The position numbers and the translations under genes were made by a program. This document shows positions 7,866 through 16,899 of a stretch of 64,000 bases of DNA, piece by piece. This DNA is from Pseudanabaena sp. ABRG5-3. GTDB lineage: Bacteria > Cyanobacteriota > Cyanobacteriia > Pseudanabaenales > Pseudanabaenaceae. Position 1 is the first letter of the stretch. The number at the start of each line of letters is the position of its first letter. The DNA lies in the NCBI RefSeq assembly GCF_003967015.1, contig NZ_AP017560.1:4214048-4278047 (forward strand). The letters are read 5' to 3'. The notes beneath the pieces are model-generated. The model did no database searches and was not told where the DNA came from. It was given only the letters and a program-made list of their open reading frames with translations.

Positions 7866-9811
7866 AATTCAGGTAACGATTCCTTTTGCAGATATGGCAG
7901 TTCGATTGTAAAACAGCTACCAACTCCTAGTGTACTAGTTAGTCCGATCTTGCCATTGTGTAGTTCGACAATCCTTTTAGCTAAAGCTAAGCCTAAACCA
8001 GTTCCTTCGTATTGGCGATTTAAGCTACCATCGATCTGGATAAAGGGTTGAAAAAGCTTCTTAATATTTTCTGGGGAAATTCCAATACCTGTATCAGTGA
8101 TTGATAATAGAACACAATTAGATTCTTGATGCCGCACTTCCAAGGTAATATTGCCACCCTCTGGAGTGAACTTGACCGCATTATTGAGTAAATTAATTAA
8201 TACTTGAAGGATTCGTCGCTCATCGATTAACAATTCTGGAAGTTCATCATCCAAAACACAACTGATCTGAATGCGCTTTTGAAATGCTTGTTGACTCACA
8301 AATGTCAAACTAGTCTCACAGAGGCGACTAATTGATGTTGGTTTATAATCCAGTTTGATTTGCTCAGACTCTATTTTAGCTAAGTCCAAGATATCATTGA
8401 TCAAATTTAATAAATGGTTGCTGCTACCCTCAATAGTCTGTAATACACTCAGTTGCTTCTCATTTAATTCCCCAAAGATCTCTTCCTGTAATCCCTCGTT
8501 CAAGCCCAAGATCGCATTTAGGGGAGTACGCAACTCATGGCTCATATTCGCCAGAAAACTATCCTTTAGACGATTTGACTCAATTAAGTGGTTGTTGGTT
8601 AGTTTTAACTGCTCCAAAAGACTATTTTGACGCTTGATCATGCTAAAAAAAGCATTCGATAAATGATTGATTTCATCATTGGAGTAAATTGGCGTTTCTT
8701 CATCGGATAGAGTGGCATCACAAACATCTAAAATCGGTTTTAATCGGCGATTGAGAGAACGTACAAATAGAAAAATCACGATCGATAAGATAGTTCCAGC
8801 AGAGAAGGTTGCACTAAGTGAGATCAACAGAGCAGGTTCAATCACATCTTTATAGGAAACGGATTTGAGCATGATCCAATCAGTGCTAGGCACTTTTTGA
8901 TAAACCCAATAACTTTTAGTTAAATCCGAGCGCAAATATCCTTGAGACTTTCCCTGCAATATTTCTTGGCGAATATTTTCCCAAACTGACTTTAAGGTAG
9001 GAATCGAATCAATATTTTCTAATTTAGATGCTTTAGTAGGATCGGGAGTGTAACTGAGGAAGGTTCCATCTTCAGTAACTAGGGCAGTATATTCATTATC
9101 GATGAAGCCACTGTGACTACTATTACTGATATTACTGAGATCGCGAATATTAATATCACCATTCATCACCGCAATCAATTTACCATTGCGATCGCGAATA
9201 GGTCCTGAGAAAGTCATTAATGGAATGGGATAAACATCATTAATGTATGGTTTTGACCAAAAGTAACGGTTAGCCTTTACCGCATCCTTGTAGTATTGCA
9301 GTTCAGGATATTTATCCACTTGCCAAAGTTCGACCAAACTATATTTAGGATCATTGGATAAAGTGACTCCACGGTTGGGCTGGGTTTCTTCGATATAAGA
9401 GCCAAACCACTGCCGATCTACTAAGCCTTGAGGAAGCTGCATAATTCCAAAGCCTGTAATTAGCTTGGGACGAGCATCCATAAACGCCAAAACTAGTTTT
9501 TCATAGGATGTAGGCGATCGCTCTCCACTATCTTGCAAGAAACTAGTTGTCACCACGAGACTCTTTAAAAAACTTTCACTGGTACGGAGCTCGGCATCTA
9601 ATTCCCTAACAATAATATCTGTCTCTGTTTTGAGGTGGAGTAACTTGTCATTCTCAAAATTTTTGTACAGTACAAACCCTAATCCCGCCAATCCGATACA
9701 AAAGGGGAGCATCACAGCTAAAAATAATCTAGAACCAATAGAAGATATGCCAAAACGCTCAAGAACAAATAGGCGATCGCGTGTATTTGCAGTTACTAGA
9801 GGTTTCTGCAT
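7841..9811 (-). CDS. Membrane sensor histidine kinase with extracytoplasmic Cache-type domain
   Basis: A 656-residue kinase. A first membrane segment (about 27-48) is followed by an extracytoplasmic region of about 280 residues with features of a double-Cache domain (YWSKPYINDVYPIPLMTFSGPIRD, GKLIAVMNGDINI). A second membrane segment lies at about 335-355 with a HAMP-like linker after it. HisKA has the phospho-accepting His in MSHELRTPLN near residue 424. The ATPase domain has NLLNNAVKFTPEGG, DTGIGI and GTGLGLALAKRIVELHNG. It should sense a small external ligand and phosphorylate a response regulator encoded elsewhere. The core is strongly similar to the kinase at 46771-49962. The final residues SNVSSG are encoded by the interspersed element, so the C-terminus has been altered by insertion. 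Confidence 0.9.
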   Translation of the reverse strand: MQKPLVTANTRDRLFVLERFGISSIGSRLFLAVMLPFCIGLAGLGFVLYKNFENDKLLHLKTETDIIVRELDAELRTSESFLKSLVVTTSFLQDSGERSPTSYEKLVLAFMDARPKLITGFGIMQLPQGLVDRQWFGSYIEETQPNRGVTLSNDPKYSLVELWQVDKYPELQYYKDAVKANRYFWSKPYINDVYPIPLMTFSGPIRDRNGKLIAVMNGDINIRDLSNISNSSHSGFIDNEYTALVTEDGTFLSYTPDPTKASKLENIDSIPTLKSVWENIRQEILQGKSQGYLRSDLTKSYWVYQKVPSTDWIMLKSVSYKDVIEPALLISLSATFSAGTILSIVIFLFVRSLNRRLKPILDVCDATLSDEETPIYSNDEINHLSNAFFSMIKRQNSLLEQLKLTNNHLIESNRLKDSFLANMSHELRTPLNAILGLNEGLQEEIFGELNEKQLSVLQTIEGSSNHLLNLINDILDLAKIESEQIKLDYKPTSISRLCETSLTFVSQQAFQKRIQISCVLDDELPELLIDERRILQVLINLLNNAVKFTPEGGNITLEVRHQESNCVLLSITDTGIGISPENIKKLFQPFIQIDGSLNRQYEGTGLGLALAKRIVELHNGKIGLTSTLGVGSCFTIELPYLQKESLPELLSNVSSG

Positions 9812-9911
9812 AGGATTTATGCCTCATGAAGTATTTAGTAATTCAGTACTCAAGAGCAACCATCCCTTGAGTAGTCAATATCCCCCCACAGGTTACTGAC
9901 AATATAGCTAT

Positions 9912-9962
9912 AAAAACAAAAGAGAGTTGCCGCGCAAAGCGCGGTCACTCTCTTTTGTTTTT
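9912..9962. terminator. Hairpin in the divergent intergenic region
   Basis: A 16-bp A/T- and AG-rich stem (9912-9927 with 9947-9962) continues into a GC-rich inner stem (CCGCGC/GCGCGG) with one mismatched pair of bases. It lies between two genes transcribed apart, so it does not follow an obvious gene end. Confidence 0.5.
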
Positions 9963-10062
9963 TGTTTTGGTCTTAACATGACGGGAGATCACTATAAAAT
10001 CAAAGAATTTTTAACAACTCAATAATCAATAGTGTAAAAGAATATAGCCTTTTTAATTTACT

Positions 10063-10101
10063 AAAAACTGTGGCGCACGCGCAGCGTGCGCCACAGTTTT
10101 T
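10063..10101. repeat. Perfect 18-bp hairpin of the CTGTGGCGCACGC core family
   Basis: Arms 10063-10080 and 10084-10101 pair exactly around GCA. The stem core CTGTGGCGCACGC recurs almost unchanged at 18.5 kb and 55.1 kb, so this is a repeat as well as a hairpin. It lies 139 bp upstream of the transglutaminase-like gene. Confidence 0.7.
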
Positions 10102-10239
10102 GTCCCTGATAGCGATCTCAAAGGATTTACTTTCGTATCAATGGCGGAAAAACAAATGGCGAAATGAAAACCATGCGATCGCGCTAGAGTAGAGGGGTGT
10201 GCTTTGTGCGCCATCTCCTCTAAATTTTTTACAGAGCTT

Positions 10240-12573
10240 ATGGATACGATTCAGCAACCCCAATTAGATCCTCAGTCAAAGACTGGTGCATTTGATAAAT
10301 TGCGGCAAGCCTCAGAATTTACAGTCAAAGGGGTTGAAGACTCGATTCCGTTGCGGGTACTGGTGCAAATTTTTGTATTTATCAGCATTGGTGCGATCGA
10401 TGCCGTAGCAAGTACGAATAACAGTACTTGGGCAATTCCCCTCAGTGCGATCGGCGCAGTATGGGCCTGGTATGCAAGGCGCAAACGCAATGTGATCGTC
10501 AAGTTATTCATTGCGATCACGATGATCGCAATGCTAGTAATTTTTCTTAATGACATTGTGCGGCAGGCTGAAGATACCAAGCTCTTGTTAGCGAGATTGC
10601 TGATTCAGCTACAGGTATTGCATAGTTTTGACTTACCACGCCGCAAGGACTTGGGCTATTCGATAGTAATTGGCTTGATTTTGATGGCAGTAGCGGCCAC
10701 CTTGAGCCAGACGATGATCTTTGCCCTGTGGCTAATTGGCTTTTTGATCGTTGGGCTACCGATTTTATTGCTTGATCACCGATCGCGTTTAGGGGTGAAG
10801 ACCCAGAGTTTTCAACCTGAAAAGATGGGAGTTTCCCCAAGACCTCTAATAGGATTACTGGCGATCGTTTTAGTTTTGGGCTTAACCATATTTGCCTTTT
10901 TGCCCCGTCTACCGGGATTTCAGTTACGAAACTTTCCTGTCAGTGTCAATCTTTCGATTCAGCGCGAAATTCCCCGTGGGGGCATTTTAAACAGACAGCA
11001 GCAAAATCAACAGAGACAATCTGGGACTAATGGCACGGGGACTGGTGGTACTGGCAATAATGGCGATAACAACGATCAAGACACATTGCCCCCGCTATTT
11101 GCCCCTGAAATCGATACGGCTTCGTCTGGGGCTAAGCAACTTAACAAAAAACGCAAACCTGAATTAGTGATGCGGGTGCGATCGCAAGCAGAGTTATTTT
11201 GGCGTGTGATGGCGTACGACGAATTTACGGGTAAAGGATGGCGCATTTCGCGGAACGATCCTAAGCAACTTCGCACCATCAAACGTAATCCCCTCAACTA
11301 CGAATTTTTCTTACCAATCCCCACCTATGCCTTTCTTGGTTCTGAGAAAGCGGTAAAACCCATTAATTATCAAGAGGTCGTTCAAACCTATACAATTACC
11401 TCGCAAAACTTTCCCAACCTTGTCCCTGCGGCGGCTGTCCCTAATCGGATCTTTTTCCCTAGCGAAGAGTTAGATGTTGACCTAGAAGGAATGATTCGCG
11501 GACCTGGCCCCTTACCTGAAGATATGACTTATACCGTCATATCGAATGTGACCGAACGCAATCCCCAATTATTGCGGCAAATGCCCAATACTTACCCAAG
11601 AGCAATTCGCAATTATTATTTACAAATCCCCCCCAATTTGTCCCCACAAGTGCGCGACAGGGCGATGAACTTTTTAGTCAGCGCTAAGGATGACCAAGGT
11701 AAACCGATCGCCGTCAATAATCCCTATGATCTGGCAGTGCAGATCACACAGGGAATCAAGCAAAACTTTGTGGTAAAAACCCTCAACTTTGACGAATCTA
11801 AAGGCGATCTTGTATCCCAATTTGTAGAACAGGGGGGAGGTGAAGAGAGTCATTTTGTTTCCACTCTAGCGGTGATGTTGCGATCGCTTGGTATTCCCAC
11901 CCGCTATGTGGTTGGTTTTTCCTCAGGGAAATTCAATCCATTTACAGGACTATACGAGGTACTAAATACAGATACGCAATCAGTGGTTGAAGTGTTTTTC
12001 CCCATCTATGGTTGGGTTGCCTTTGATCCCGTCCCTGGTCGTCCCCTATTTCCACCATCAATTGAAAACAATCGCACCTTTGGCGTAATCCAAACCTTTT
12101 GGAGTTGGATTGCCAATCTCTTACCCAGTCCCGTCAATAATTTCTTTGCAACCCTATTTGACAGTATTGGTAAGTTTATCGGCGGCGTAATTAATTGGCT
12201 GATCGAGATGGGTTGGGTCGGATTAGCTTTTGGTTTAGCGATCGCCTTTGGTTTTGGTATCGGTGTCTGGGTCTTGTGGCAATTGATGATCTGGTGGTGG
12301 CGAGTGAGTCGTTTACAAAGGATGCCACTCCCACAGCGTACCTATCAACAAATGTTGCAATGGCTCGCCGAACAAGGCAATCCCAAAGCTCCCCAACAAA
12401 CGCCCCAAGAATATGTGGCAAGCCTGCGCGATCGCGTATCAGAACAACAAGCCTCAGCGATCGCCCAAATCACGCAGATTTATCAAGACTGGCGCTATGG
12501 CGATCAGGCGATCGGCTATAACTTAGACACAGAGCTAAAAATGCTCCTTAAACAATTGAAAGCCAAAATGTAA
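10240..12573 (+). CDS. TgpA-type transglutaminase-like membrane protein (DUF3488/DUF4129), catalytic residues not conserved
   Basis: About 777 residues. Several N-terminal membrane helices (about 40-220, DUF3488-like) are followed by a Gly/Asn/Gln-rich loop, a large extracytoplasmic part with the transglutaminase-like core (about 520-600), one more helix (about 655-690) and a DUF4129-type cytoplasmic tail (YQQMLQWL...IYQDWRYGDQ). In active transglutaminases the core reads G-x-C-x-x-F and later D-A-H-A-W. Here those places read GEESHF and DTQSVV, so neither the Cys nor the His is present, while FDP of the Asp motif remains. It may be a structural or regulatory homologue. The ATG at 10240 is preferred over a TTG at 10204. 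Confidence 0.85.
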   Translation: MDTIQQPQLDPQSKTGAFDKLRQASEFTVKGVEDSIPLRVLVQIFVFISIGAIDAVASTNNSTWAIPLSAIGAVWAWYARRKRNVIVKLFIAITMIAMLVIFLNDIVRQAEDTKLLLARLLIQLQVLHSFDLPRRKDLGYSIVIGLILMAVAATLSQTMIFALWLIGFLIVGLPILLLDHRSRLGVKTQSFQPEKMGVSPRPLIGLLAIVLVLGLTIFAFLPRLPGFQLRNFPVSVNLSIQREIPRGGILNRQQQNQQRQSGTNGTGTGGTGNNGDNNDQDTLPPLFAPEIDTASSGAKQLNKKRKPELVMRVRSQAELFWRVMAYDEFTGKGWRISRNDPKQLRTIKRNPLNYEFFLPIPTYAFLGSEKAVKPINYQEVVQTYTITSQNFPNLVPAAAVPNRIFFPSEELDVDLEGMIRGPGPLPEDMTYTVISNVTERNPQLLRQMPNTYPRAIRNYYLQIPPNLSPQVRDRAMNFLVSAKDDQGKPIAVNNPYDLAVQITQGIKQNFVVKTLNFDESKGDLVSQFVEQGGGEESHFVSTLAVMLRSLGIPTRYVVGFSSGKFNPFTGLYEVLNTDTQSVVEVFFPIYGWVAFDPVPGRPLFPPSIENNRTFGVIQTFWSWIANLLPSPVNNFFATLFDSIGKFIGGVINWLIEMGWVGLAFGLAIAFGFGIGVWVLWQLMIWWWRVSRLQRMPLPQRTYQQMLQWLAEQGNPKAPQQTPQEYVASLRDRVSEQQASAIAQITQIYQDWRYGDQAIGYNLDTELKMLLKQLKAKM

Positions 12574-12691
12574 CAGTGTTAATTATGAACATAACATTGC
12601 GTGAAGATTTGTGATTTTATTACAAAGTCTTAGCGCATTCACCGCTTTTGGTAGACTAGATGGCGAATATATTAAATTTCCTATTTTAATC

Positions 12692-13177
12692 ATGAGTGTA
12701 GTTATTCAAGTTTTAGAAAAAGCCGACGAAGAACTTCGTTATCCCAGCATTGCCGAGCTACAGAGTGTGAAGAACTTTCTCGCTACTGGCGCTCAAAGAG
12801 TGAGGATTGCCACAGTCTTGGCAGAAAGCGAAGATAAAATCGTCAAGAAAGCGACCACAGAACTATTTAGAATCCACCCTGACTACATCTCTCCTGGTGG
12901 TAATGCCTATGGTCAGAAACAACGCAACCAATGCCTGAGAGACTTCACTTGGTACATCCGCCTCGTTACCTACGGGGTATTGGCAGGTGACAAGGAGCCA
13001 ATTGAGCAAATTGGGATCATTGGCGCACGCGAAATGTATAACTCTCTCGGTGTGCCTTTAGTTGGTATGGCTGATGCAGTACGTGCGCTTAAGAATGCGT
13101 CTCTTGCATTGCTAAGCAAGGAAGATGCTGATACCGCTGAGCCTTATTTCGACTATATCGTTCAGGCTTTATCCTAG
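12692..13177 (+). CDS. apcD: Allophycocyanin alpha-B subunit
   Basis: 161 residues, the normal length. The bilin-binding cysteine is C81 in [20 protein letters not shown], and the globin-like phycobiliprotein pattern ([21 protein letters not shown]) is clear. Wording such as [24 protein letters not shown] fits ApcD better than ApcA or ApcF. ApcD is a terminal emitter of the phycobilisome core that passes energy to the photosystems at the thylakoid surface. The gene stands alone here, away from the main apc operon, as is usual. The start at 12692 gives the family N-terminus MSVV; a longer frame from 12611 is not needed. Confidence 0.95.
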   Translation: MSVVIQVLEKADEELRYPSIAELQSVKNFLATGAQRVRIATVLAESEDKIVKKATTELFRIHPDYISPGGNAYGQKQRNQCLRDFTWYIRLVTYGVLAGDKEPIEQIGIIGAREMYNSLGVPLVGMADAVRALKNASLALLSKEDADTAEPYFDYIVQALS

Positions 13178-13214
13178 AAATAAGAAAGGGGTGCGTTGCA
13201 CCCCTTTCTTATTT
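13178..13214 (+). terminator. Terminator of apcD, perfect 17-bp hairpin
   Basis: Arms 13178-13194 and 13198-13214 pair exactly around GTT, starting on the base after the TAG, and end in TTATTTT. The outer arm (AAATAAGAAAGGGG) is the same as in the hairpin at 26673. Confidence 0.9.
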
Positions 13215-13235
13215 TAGAAATCACCAAGTCTCACG

Positions 13236-14075
13236 ATGTATGACAATACCTGCAAGTTCCTAGCCGAAAATTTTCCCACTGACTTTGCCAGTTGGCTTTT
13301 GGGAAAACCAATTCCGCTAACCAAAATAGAGGCATCAGAACTCTCAGCCGAACCAATTCGTGCAGATTCCGTCATATTTCTAGAATCATCCGAAATAGCT
13401 GTGCATTTGGAGTTTCAGACTAAACCCGAAGATGCTATGGCATATCGAATGGCGAATTATTGGTTGAGGCTTTATGGCAAATATCCCACTAAAGAAATTC
13501 ATCAAACCGTAGTCTATTTAAAGCCAACGAAATCTCCTCTGGCATACCAAAATAGCTTTAACTCTAAACAGCTAAATCATCAATTTAATGTGATTCGGCT
13601 GTGGGAACAACCGACAGAAATATTTCAACATTACCTAGGACTATTACCACTTGCCGTTTTAACAAACACAAGTAATCCTGAAGAAACATTAAGACAAGTT
13701 GCTAAACAAATTGATAAGATTACCGATAAACAAGTACAGAGTAACGTCGCTGCGTCCACCGCTATAATATCGGGTATAGCCTTAGACAAAGAAATCATTC
13801 AGAGATTACTAAGGAGTGAAATCATGAAAGAATCTGTGATTTATCAAGAAATTCTGCGAGAAGGTATGGCAGAAGGTATAGCAGAAGGTGAAGCTAAAGG
13901 CGAGGCTAAAGCGACTAATCAAATAGCGTTGAATATGCTGAAGTCCAACATGTCTGTAGATTTAGTTGCCCAGTTCACAGGGCTATCTCTTAAACAAGTT
14001 CAAAAATTACAAAAGCTTTCTAATCAAAAGTCCAAGAGGCAAAAAGCTCCAAAATCAAGTCGTTCATCTAAATAG
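13236..14075 (+). CDS. Rpn/YhgA-like putative nuclease (PD-(D/E)XK type)
   Basis: A 279-residue protein of the cyanobacterial Rpn-like (recombination-promoting nuclease/putative transposase) family. The N-terminal half has RADSVIFL and AVHLEFQTKPE, which matches the D...E-x-Q/K core of PD-(D/E)XK nucleases, followed by YWLRLYGKYP. The C-terminal part is helical with an EGxAEGEAKGEAKA stretch (about 208-230) and a HTH-like end (VAQFTGLSLKQVQKLQKL), both typical of these proteins. E. coli relatives cut DNA and raise recombination. These genes exist in many copies in cyanobacteria and behave like mobile or selfish genes. Confidence 0.85.
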   Translation: MYDNTCKFLAENFPTDFASWLLGKPIPLTKIEASELSAEPIRADSVIFLESSEIAVHLEFQTKPEDAMAYRMANYWLRLYGKYPTKEIHQTVVYLKPTKSPLAYQNSFNSKQLNHQFNVIRLWEQPTEIFQHYLGLLPLAVLTNTSNPEETLRQVAKQIDKITDKQVQSNVAASTAIISGIALDKEIIQRLLRSEIMKESVIYQEILREGMAEGIAEGEAKGEAKATNQIALNMLKSNMSVDLVAQFTGLSLKQVQKLQKLSNQKSKRQKAPKSSRSSK

Positions 14076-14111
14076 CTGAGAGGGGTGGCAAAAGCGCCGC
14101 CCCTCTCAGCT
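14074..14111 (+). terminator. Hairpin overlapping the stop of the Rpn-like gene
   Basis: AGCTGAGAGGGG at 14074-14085 pairs with CCCCTCTCAGCT at 14100-14111, with GGC/GCC pairing inside. The AG of the TAG stop begins the stem. Confidence 0.75.
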
Positions 14112-14264
14112 TTGGTTTTGATTTCATTCTCAAATGAGGGGCGGTAGCTATACAAAAGCAAAGCCCATAAAGTTGCTAGTGATCGTTACAAAAATTGCAA
14201 CAGTCAACATTCCTAAGATTTGAGTGGTTATACTGATGCAAACTTTATTGTTGATCAGAAAGCT

Positions 14265-15167
14265 ATGCAGTCATTGAAGTTGCCTTTCGCGATGCCGCGA
14301 TCGCTTTCCAGATTTTTCGCAGTTAGCACCAATCTTTTCAAAGATGCTCGCGATTATCAAATTTTATTTCTATCGGTATTTTTGATTTTAGGTGTGAGTA
14401 CTCGCGATTGGTCACTGAAGCCAATGGCGATCGCGCTAACCTTTGTGACCTGTTGGCTCACGCAAATCGTCATGGTTAGCCTATTTCCACCAGACGCACC
14501 AAAGCAGGAACGCTGGTTATCGCTTAAGAGCGCCACGATTACGGCTTTGGGATTAAGTTTATTACTGCGTTCTGATAGCTATGGCGCGATCGCCTGTGCA
14601 TCATTTTTAGCGATCGCGAGCAAGTTTATTTTTCGTACCAATGGCAAGCATTGGTTTAATCCCGCAAATTTTGGGATCGTGGTTGTTTTGTTGCTGGATA
14701 GTTTTGTTTGGGACAATCACGCATGGGTTTCTAATGGGCAATGGGGCGAAGATAGTTTGTATGCTCTGATATTTCTCGGTTTAGGTTGCCTCGTTCTCAA
14801 AAAAGTTGGGCGTTGGGATACGAGCTTCATGTTTTTAGTTGCCTATTCCCTATTAGAAGGATTACGCAATCTCTGGCTGGGCTGGACTTGGGATGTTTTA
14901 GCCCATCGTTTGACTAGTGGCTCTTTGTTGCTGTTTGCGCTGTTTATGATCACCGATCCGCGTTCCATTCCCAATGCCAAGATCGCCAGATTAATTTGGG
15001 CAGTAGCGATCGCGGTTTTAGCCTTTATTTTCCGCAATGTGTTCTTTAATGCGGACGCGATGTTTTATGCGTTATTTCTGATCTCGCCACTCACAGTTTT
15101 ATGCGATCGGCTATGGAATGCACCGAGATTCCAATGGTTGCCAAGACGCTTTAGCATCCAGACCTAA
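14265..15167 (+). CDS. RnfD/NqrB-like polytopic membrane protein
   Basis: About 300 residues with around eight hydrophobic segments. HWFNPANFGIVV and SGSLLLFALFMITDPRS correspond to the two conserved signatures of the NQR2/RnfD family, the second of which carries the covalent FMN site (Ser/Thr-containing) in true RnfD. No other rnf or nqr genes are nearby, so it is probably a stand-alone homologue. The DUF2330 gene downstream may be a functional partner. The ATG at 14265 is preferred over a TTG at 14220; function beyond membrane flavoprotein-like is unknown. Confidence 0.75.
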   Translation: MQSLKLPFAMPRSLSRFFAVSTNLFKDARDYQILFLSVFLILGVSTRDWSLKPMAIALTFVTCWLTQIVMVSLFPPDAPKQERWLSLKSATITALGLSLLLRSDSYGAIACASFLAIASKFIFRTNGKHWFNPANFGIVVVLLLDSFVWDNHAWVSNGQWGEDSLYALIFLGLGCLVLKKVGRWDTSFMFLVAYSLLEGLRNLWLGWTWDVLAHRLTSGSLLLFALFMITDPRSIPNAKIARLIWAVAIAVLAFIFRNVFFNADAMFYALFLISPLTVLCDRLWNAPRFQWLPRRFSIQT

Positions 15168-15227
15168 ATGAACAGTCAAGGAGCTTAGAGCGTATTTGAG
15201 AATATCCTATTTAGCATAAATTTTTGC

Positions 15228-15308
15228 TTTTACCCCCCTTAATCCCCCCTTATAAAGGGGGGAAATCAAATCCTCCCCCTTTATAAGGGGGAGTTAGAGG
15301 GGGTAAAA
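15228..15308. repeat. Cyanobacterial C/G-run palindromic repeat
   Basis: Two successive imperfect palindromes built from CCCCCC-TTATAAA-GGGGGG units, with the whole block bracketed by TTTTACCCCC and GGGGGTAAAA. This is a well-known style of intergenic repeat in cyanobacteria. It lies between the RnfD-like and DUF2330 genes. Confidence 0.8.
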
Positions 15309-15380
15309 ACTTCTCAAACTCTCTCTTAATCCCCTTATTAGTAGATTTTAGAAACCCATTTTCTCGCAATTATCAATATT

Positions 15381-16766
15381 ATGAAACGCTTTTTGAATTG
15401 GATGCGAGTACTCATTAGTACCGCCCTTGCCTGTTTAGTTGTCTTTGCCTACTCTCCTGCGGTATTTGCCTTTTGTGGATTTTATGTATCCCAAGCTGAT
15501 GCCAGTCTTTTTAACAAGGCTTCGCAAGTGGTAATTGCCCGTGATGGTAAACGTACGGTTTTGACGATGGCGAATGACTATCAAGGCGATATAAAGGACT
15601 TCGCGCTAGTTGTGCCAGTGCCAGTATTGTTGAAAGAAAAGCAAGTTCGCATTGGTGAACAGAAAATCATCGATCGCCTTGATTCTTTTAGTGCGCCTCG
15701 CCTAGTTGAATATTTCGATTCCGATCCCTGTGCGAGATATGAAGCCTACGATCGAGTAGCACCTGTAGGGACAACAAGAGCGGCTGCGCCAACGACGGAA
15801 GCCAAAGCGCGGCGTGATAATTACCAAGTCACGATCGAAGCAAAGTTTTCCGTCGGTGAATATGACATTCTCATTCTCAGCGCCAAGGAATCTGATGGTT
15901 TAGAAGCTTGGTTAATTGACAATGATTACAAAATCCCCCAAGGGGCAAAGGAATTACTTCAGCCCTATATTCGCCAAAACATGAAATTCTTTGTGGCAAA
16001 GGTGAATATTGCGGAATTGAACAAAACAGGTTCGCAGGTTCTCCGTCCTCTGATGATGGCATACGAATCACCCAAGTTCATGCTACCCATTCGCTTAGGA
16101 ATGCTGAATGCCAATGGCGATCAAGATTTGCTGGTTTATATTCTCTCGCCCAAAGGACAAGCAGAGGTCGCCAACTATCGGACGATTAAAGTCCCATCGG
16201 GAGATGATATTCCTGTCTATGTAAAGAATGAATTTGGCGAATTCTATAAGTCCATGTTCAAGAATTCCTACAACAAAGAAGGACGCAAAGTCGCATTCTT
16301 AGAATATGCGTGGGATATGTCAAGCTGTGACCCCTGCTCGGCCGAGCCGCTTTCGCAGGAGGAACTTCGCAAAGCAGGTGTATTCTGGCTCGATTCCCCA
16401 AATTCTAATCAGCCCTCAAGTCGGCGGATTCGTCCCATCTTTCCTCCTAATAATGGTCGAGTTTTCATTACGCGCTTACATATTCGCTATAACCGTGATA
16501 AATTCCCTGAGGACTTGACCTTTAAGGAAACTTCCAATCAGGAGTTTTTCCAAGGTCGCTATGTGTTGCGTTATCCCTTTAAGGGTGAGGCAAACTGTGA
16601 TGCGGGTCGAGAATACCAGCGATCGCTACGTCCACGCTTTGAAAAAGAAGCCCAAACTCTAGCTAGTTTGACAGGCTGGAATATTGCCGATATTCGCCGC
16701 AAGATGAATCTCTCTAGTCTGCCTGATCCTGTAGAAACCCCTTTCTGGGAAAACATCTGGAAATAG
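15381..16766 (+). CDS. DUF2330 domain secreted protein
   Basis: A 461-residue exported protein. A signal peptide ends near residue 30 (PAVFA), and the mature N-terminus FCGFYVSQADASLFNKASQVVIARDG is the hallmark of DUF2330. The next segment, DYQGDIKDFALVVPVPVLL, is also typical. Cysteines occur near the mature start, at DPCARYEAYD, at SSCDPCSA and at EANCD, so disulphides or metal binding are possible. No enzyme activity is known to me. It follows the RnfD-like gene on the same strand with a 213-bp gap holding a palindromic repeat. The pairing of an extracytoplasmic Cys protein with a membrane flavoprotein-like protein hints at envelope redox work, which is inference. Confidence 0.85.
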   Translation: MKRFLNWMRVLISTALACLVVFAYSPAVFAFCGFYVSQADASLFNKASQVVIARDGKRTVLTMANDYQGDIKDFALVVPVPVLLKEKQVRIGEQKIIDRLDSFSAPRLVEYFDSDPCARYEAYDRVAPVGTTRAAAPTTEAKARRDNYQVTIEAKFSVGEYDILILSAKESDGLEAWLIDNDYKIPQGAKELLQPYIRQNMKFFVAKVNIAELNKTGSQVLRPLMMAYESPKFMLPIRLGMLNANGDQDLLVYILSPKGQAEVANYRTIKVPSGDDIPVYVKNEFGEFYKSMFKNSYNKEGRKVAFLEYAWDMSSCDPCSAEPLSQEELRKAGVFWLDSPNSNQPSSRRIRPIFPPNNGRVFITRLHIRYNRDKFPEDLTFKETSNQEFFQGRYVLRYPFKGEANCDAGREYQRSLRPRFEKEAQTLASLTGWNIADIRRKMNLSSLPDPVETPFWENIWK

Positions 16767-16774
16767 ACTGCCGT

Positions 16775-16821
16775 AATCAAGCAATATAGGCGGCACAAAG
16801 TGCCGCCTATATTGCTTGATT
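16775..16821 (+). terminator. Perfect 22-bp hairpin after the DUF2330 gene
   Basis: Arms 16775-16796 and 16800-16821 pair exactly around AAA, 8 nt after the stop. T-rich sequence follows. Confidence 0.85.
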
Positions 16822-16845
16822 TCATTGTTTTTGCACCTTGCGCAG

Positions 16846-16876
16846 CACAGTGCAAATGGCTATATCGAACTCACGT
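16846..16876. repeat. Partial copy of the interspersed element end
   Basis: Reads GTGCAAATGGCTATAT followed by CGAACTCACG (16866-16875), one base different from the CGAACTGACG end motif of the elements at 7.8 and 26.8 kb. The rest of the element is not recognisable. Confidence 0.5.
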
Positions 16877-16899
16877 TGGTCTAGATCCCATAGGGAGAT

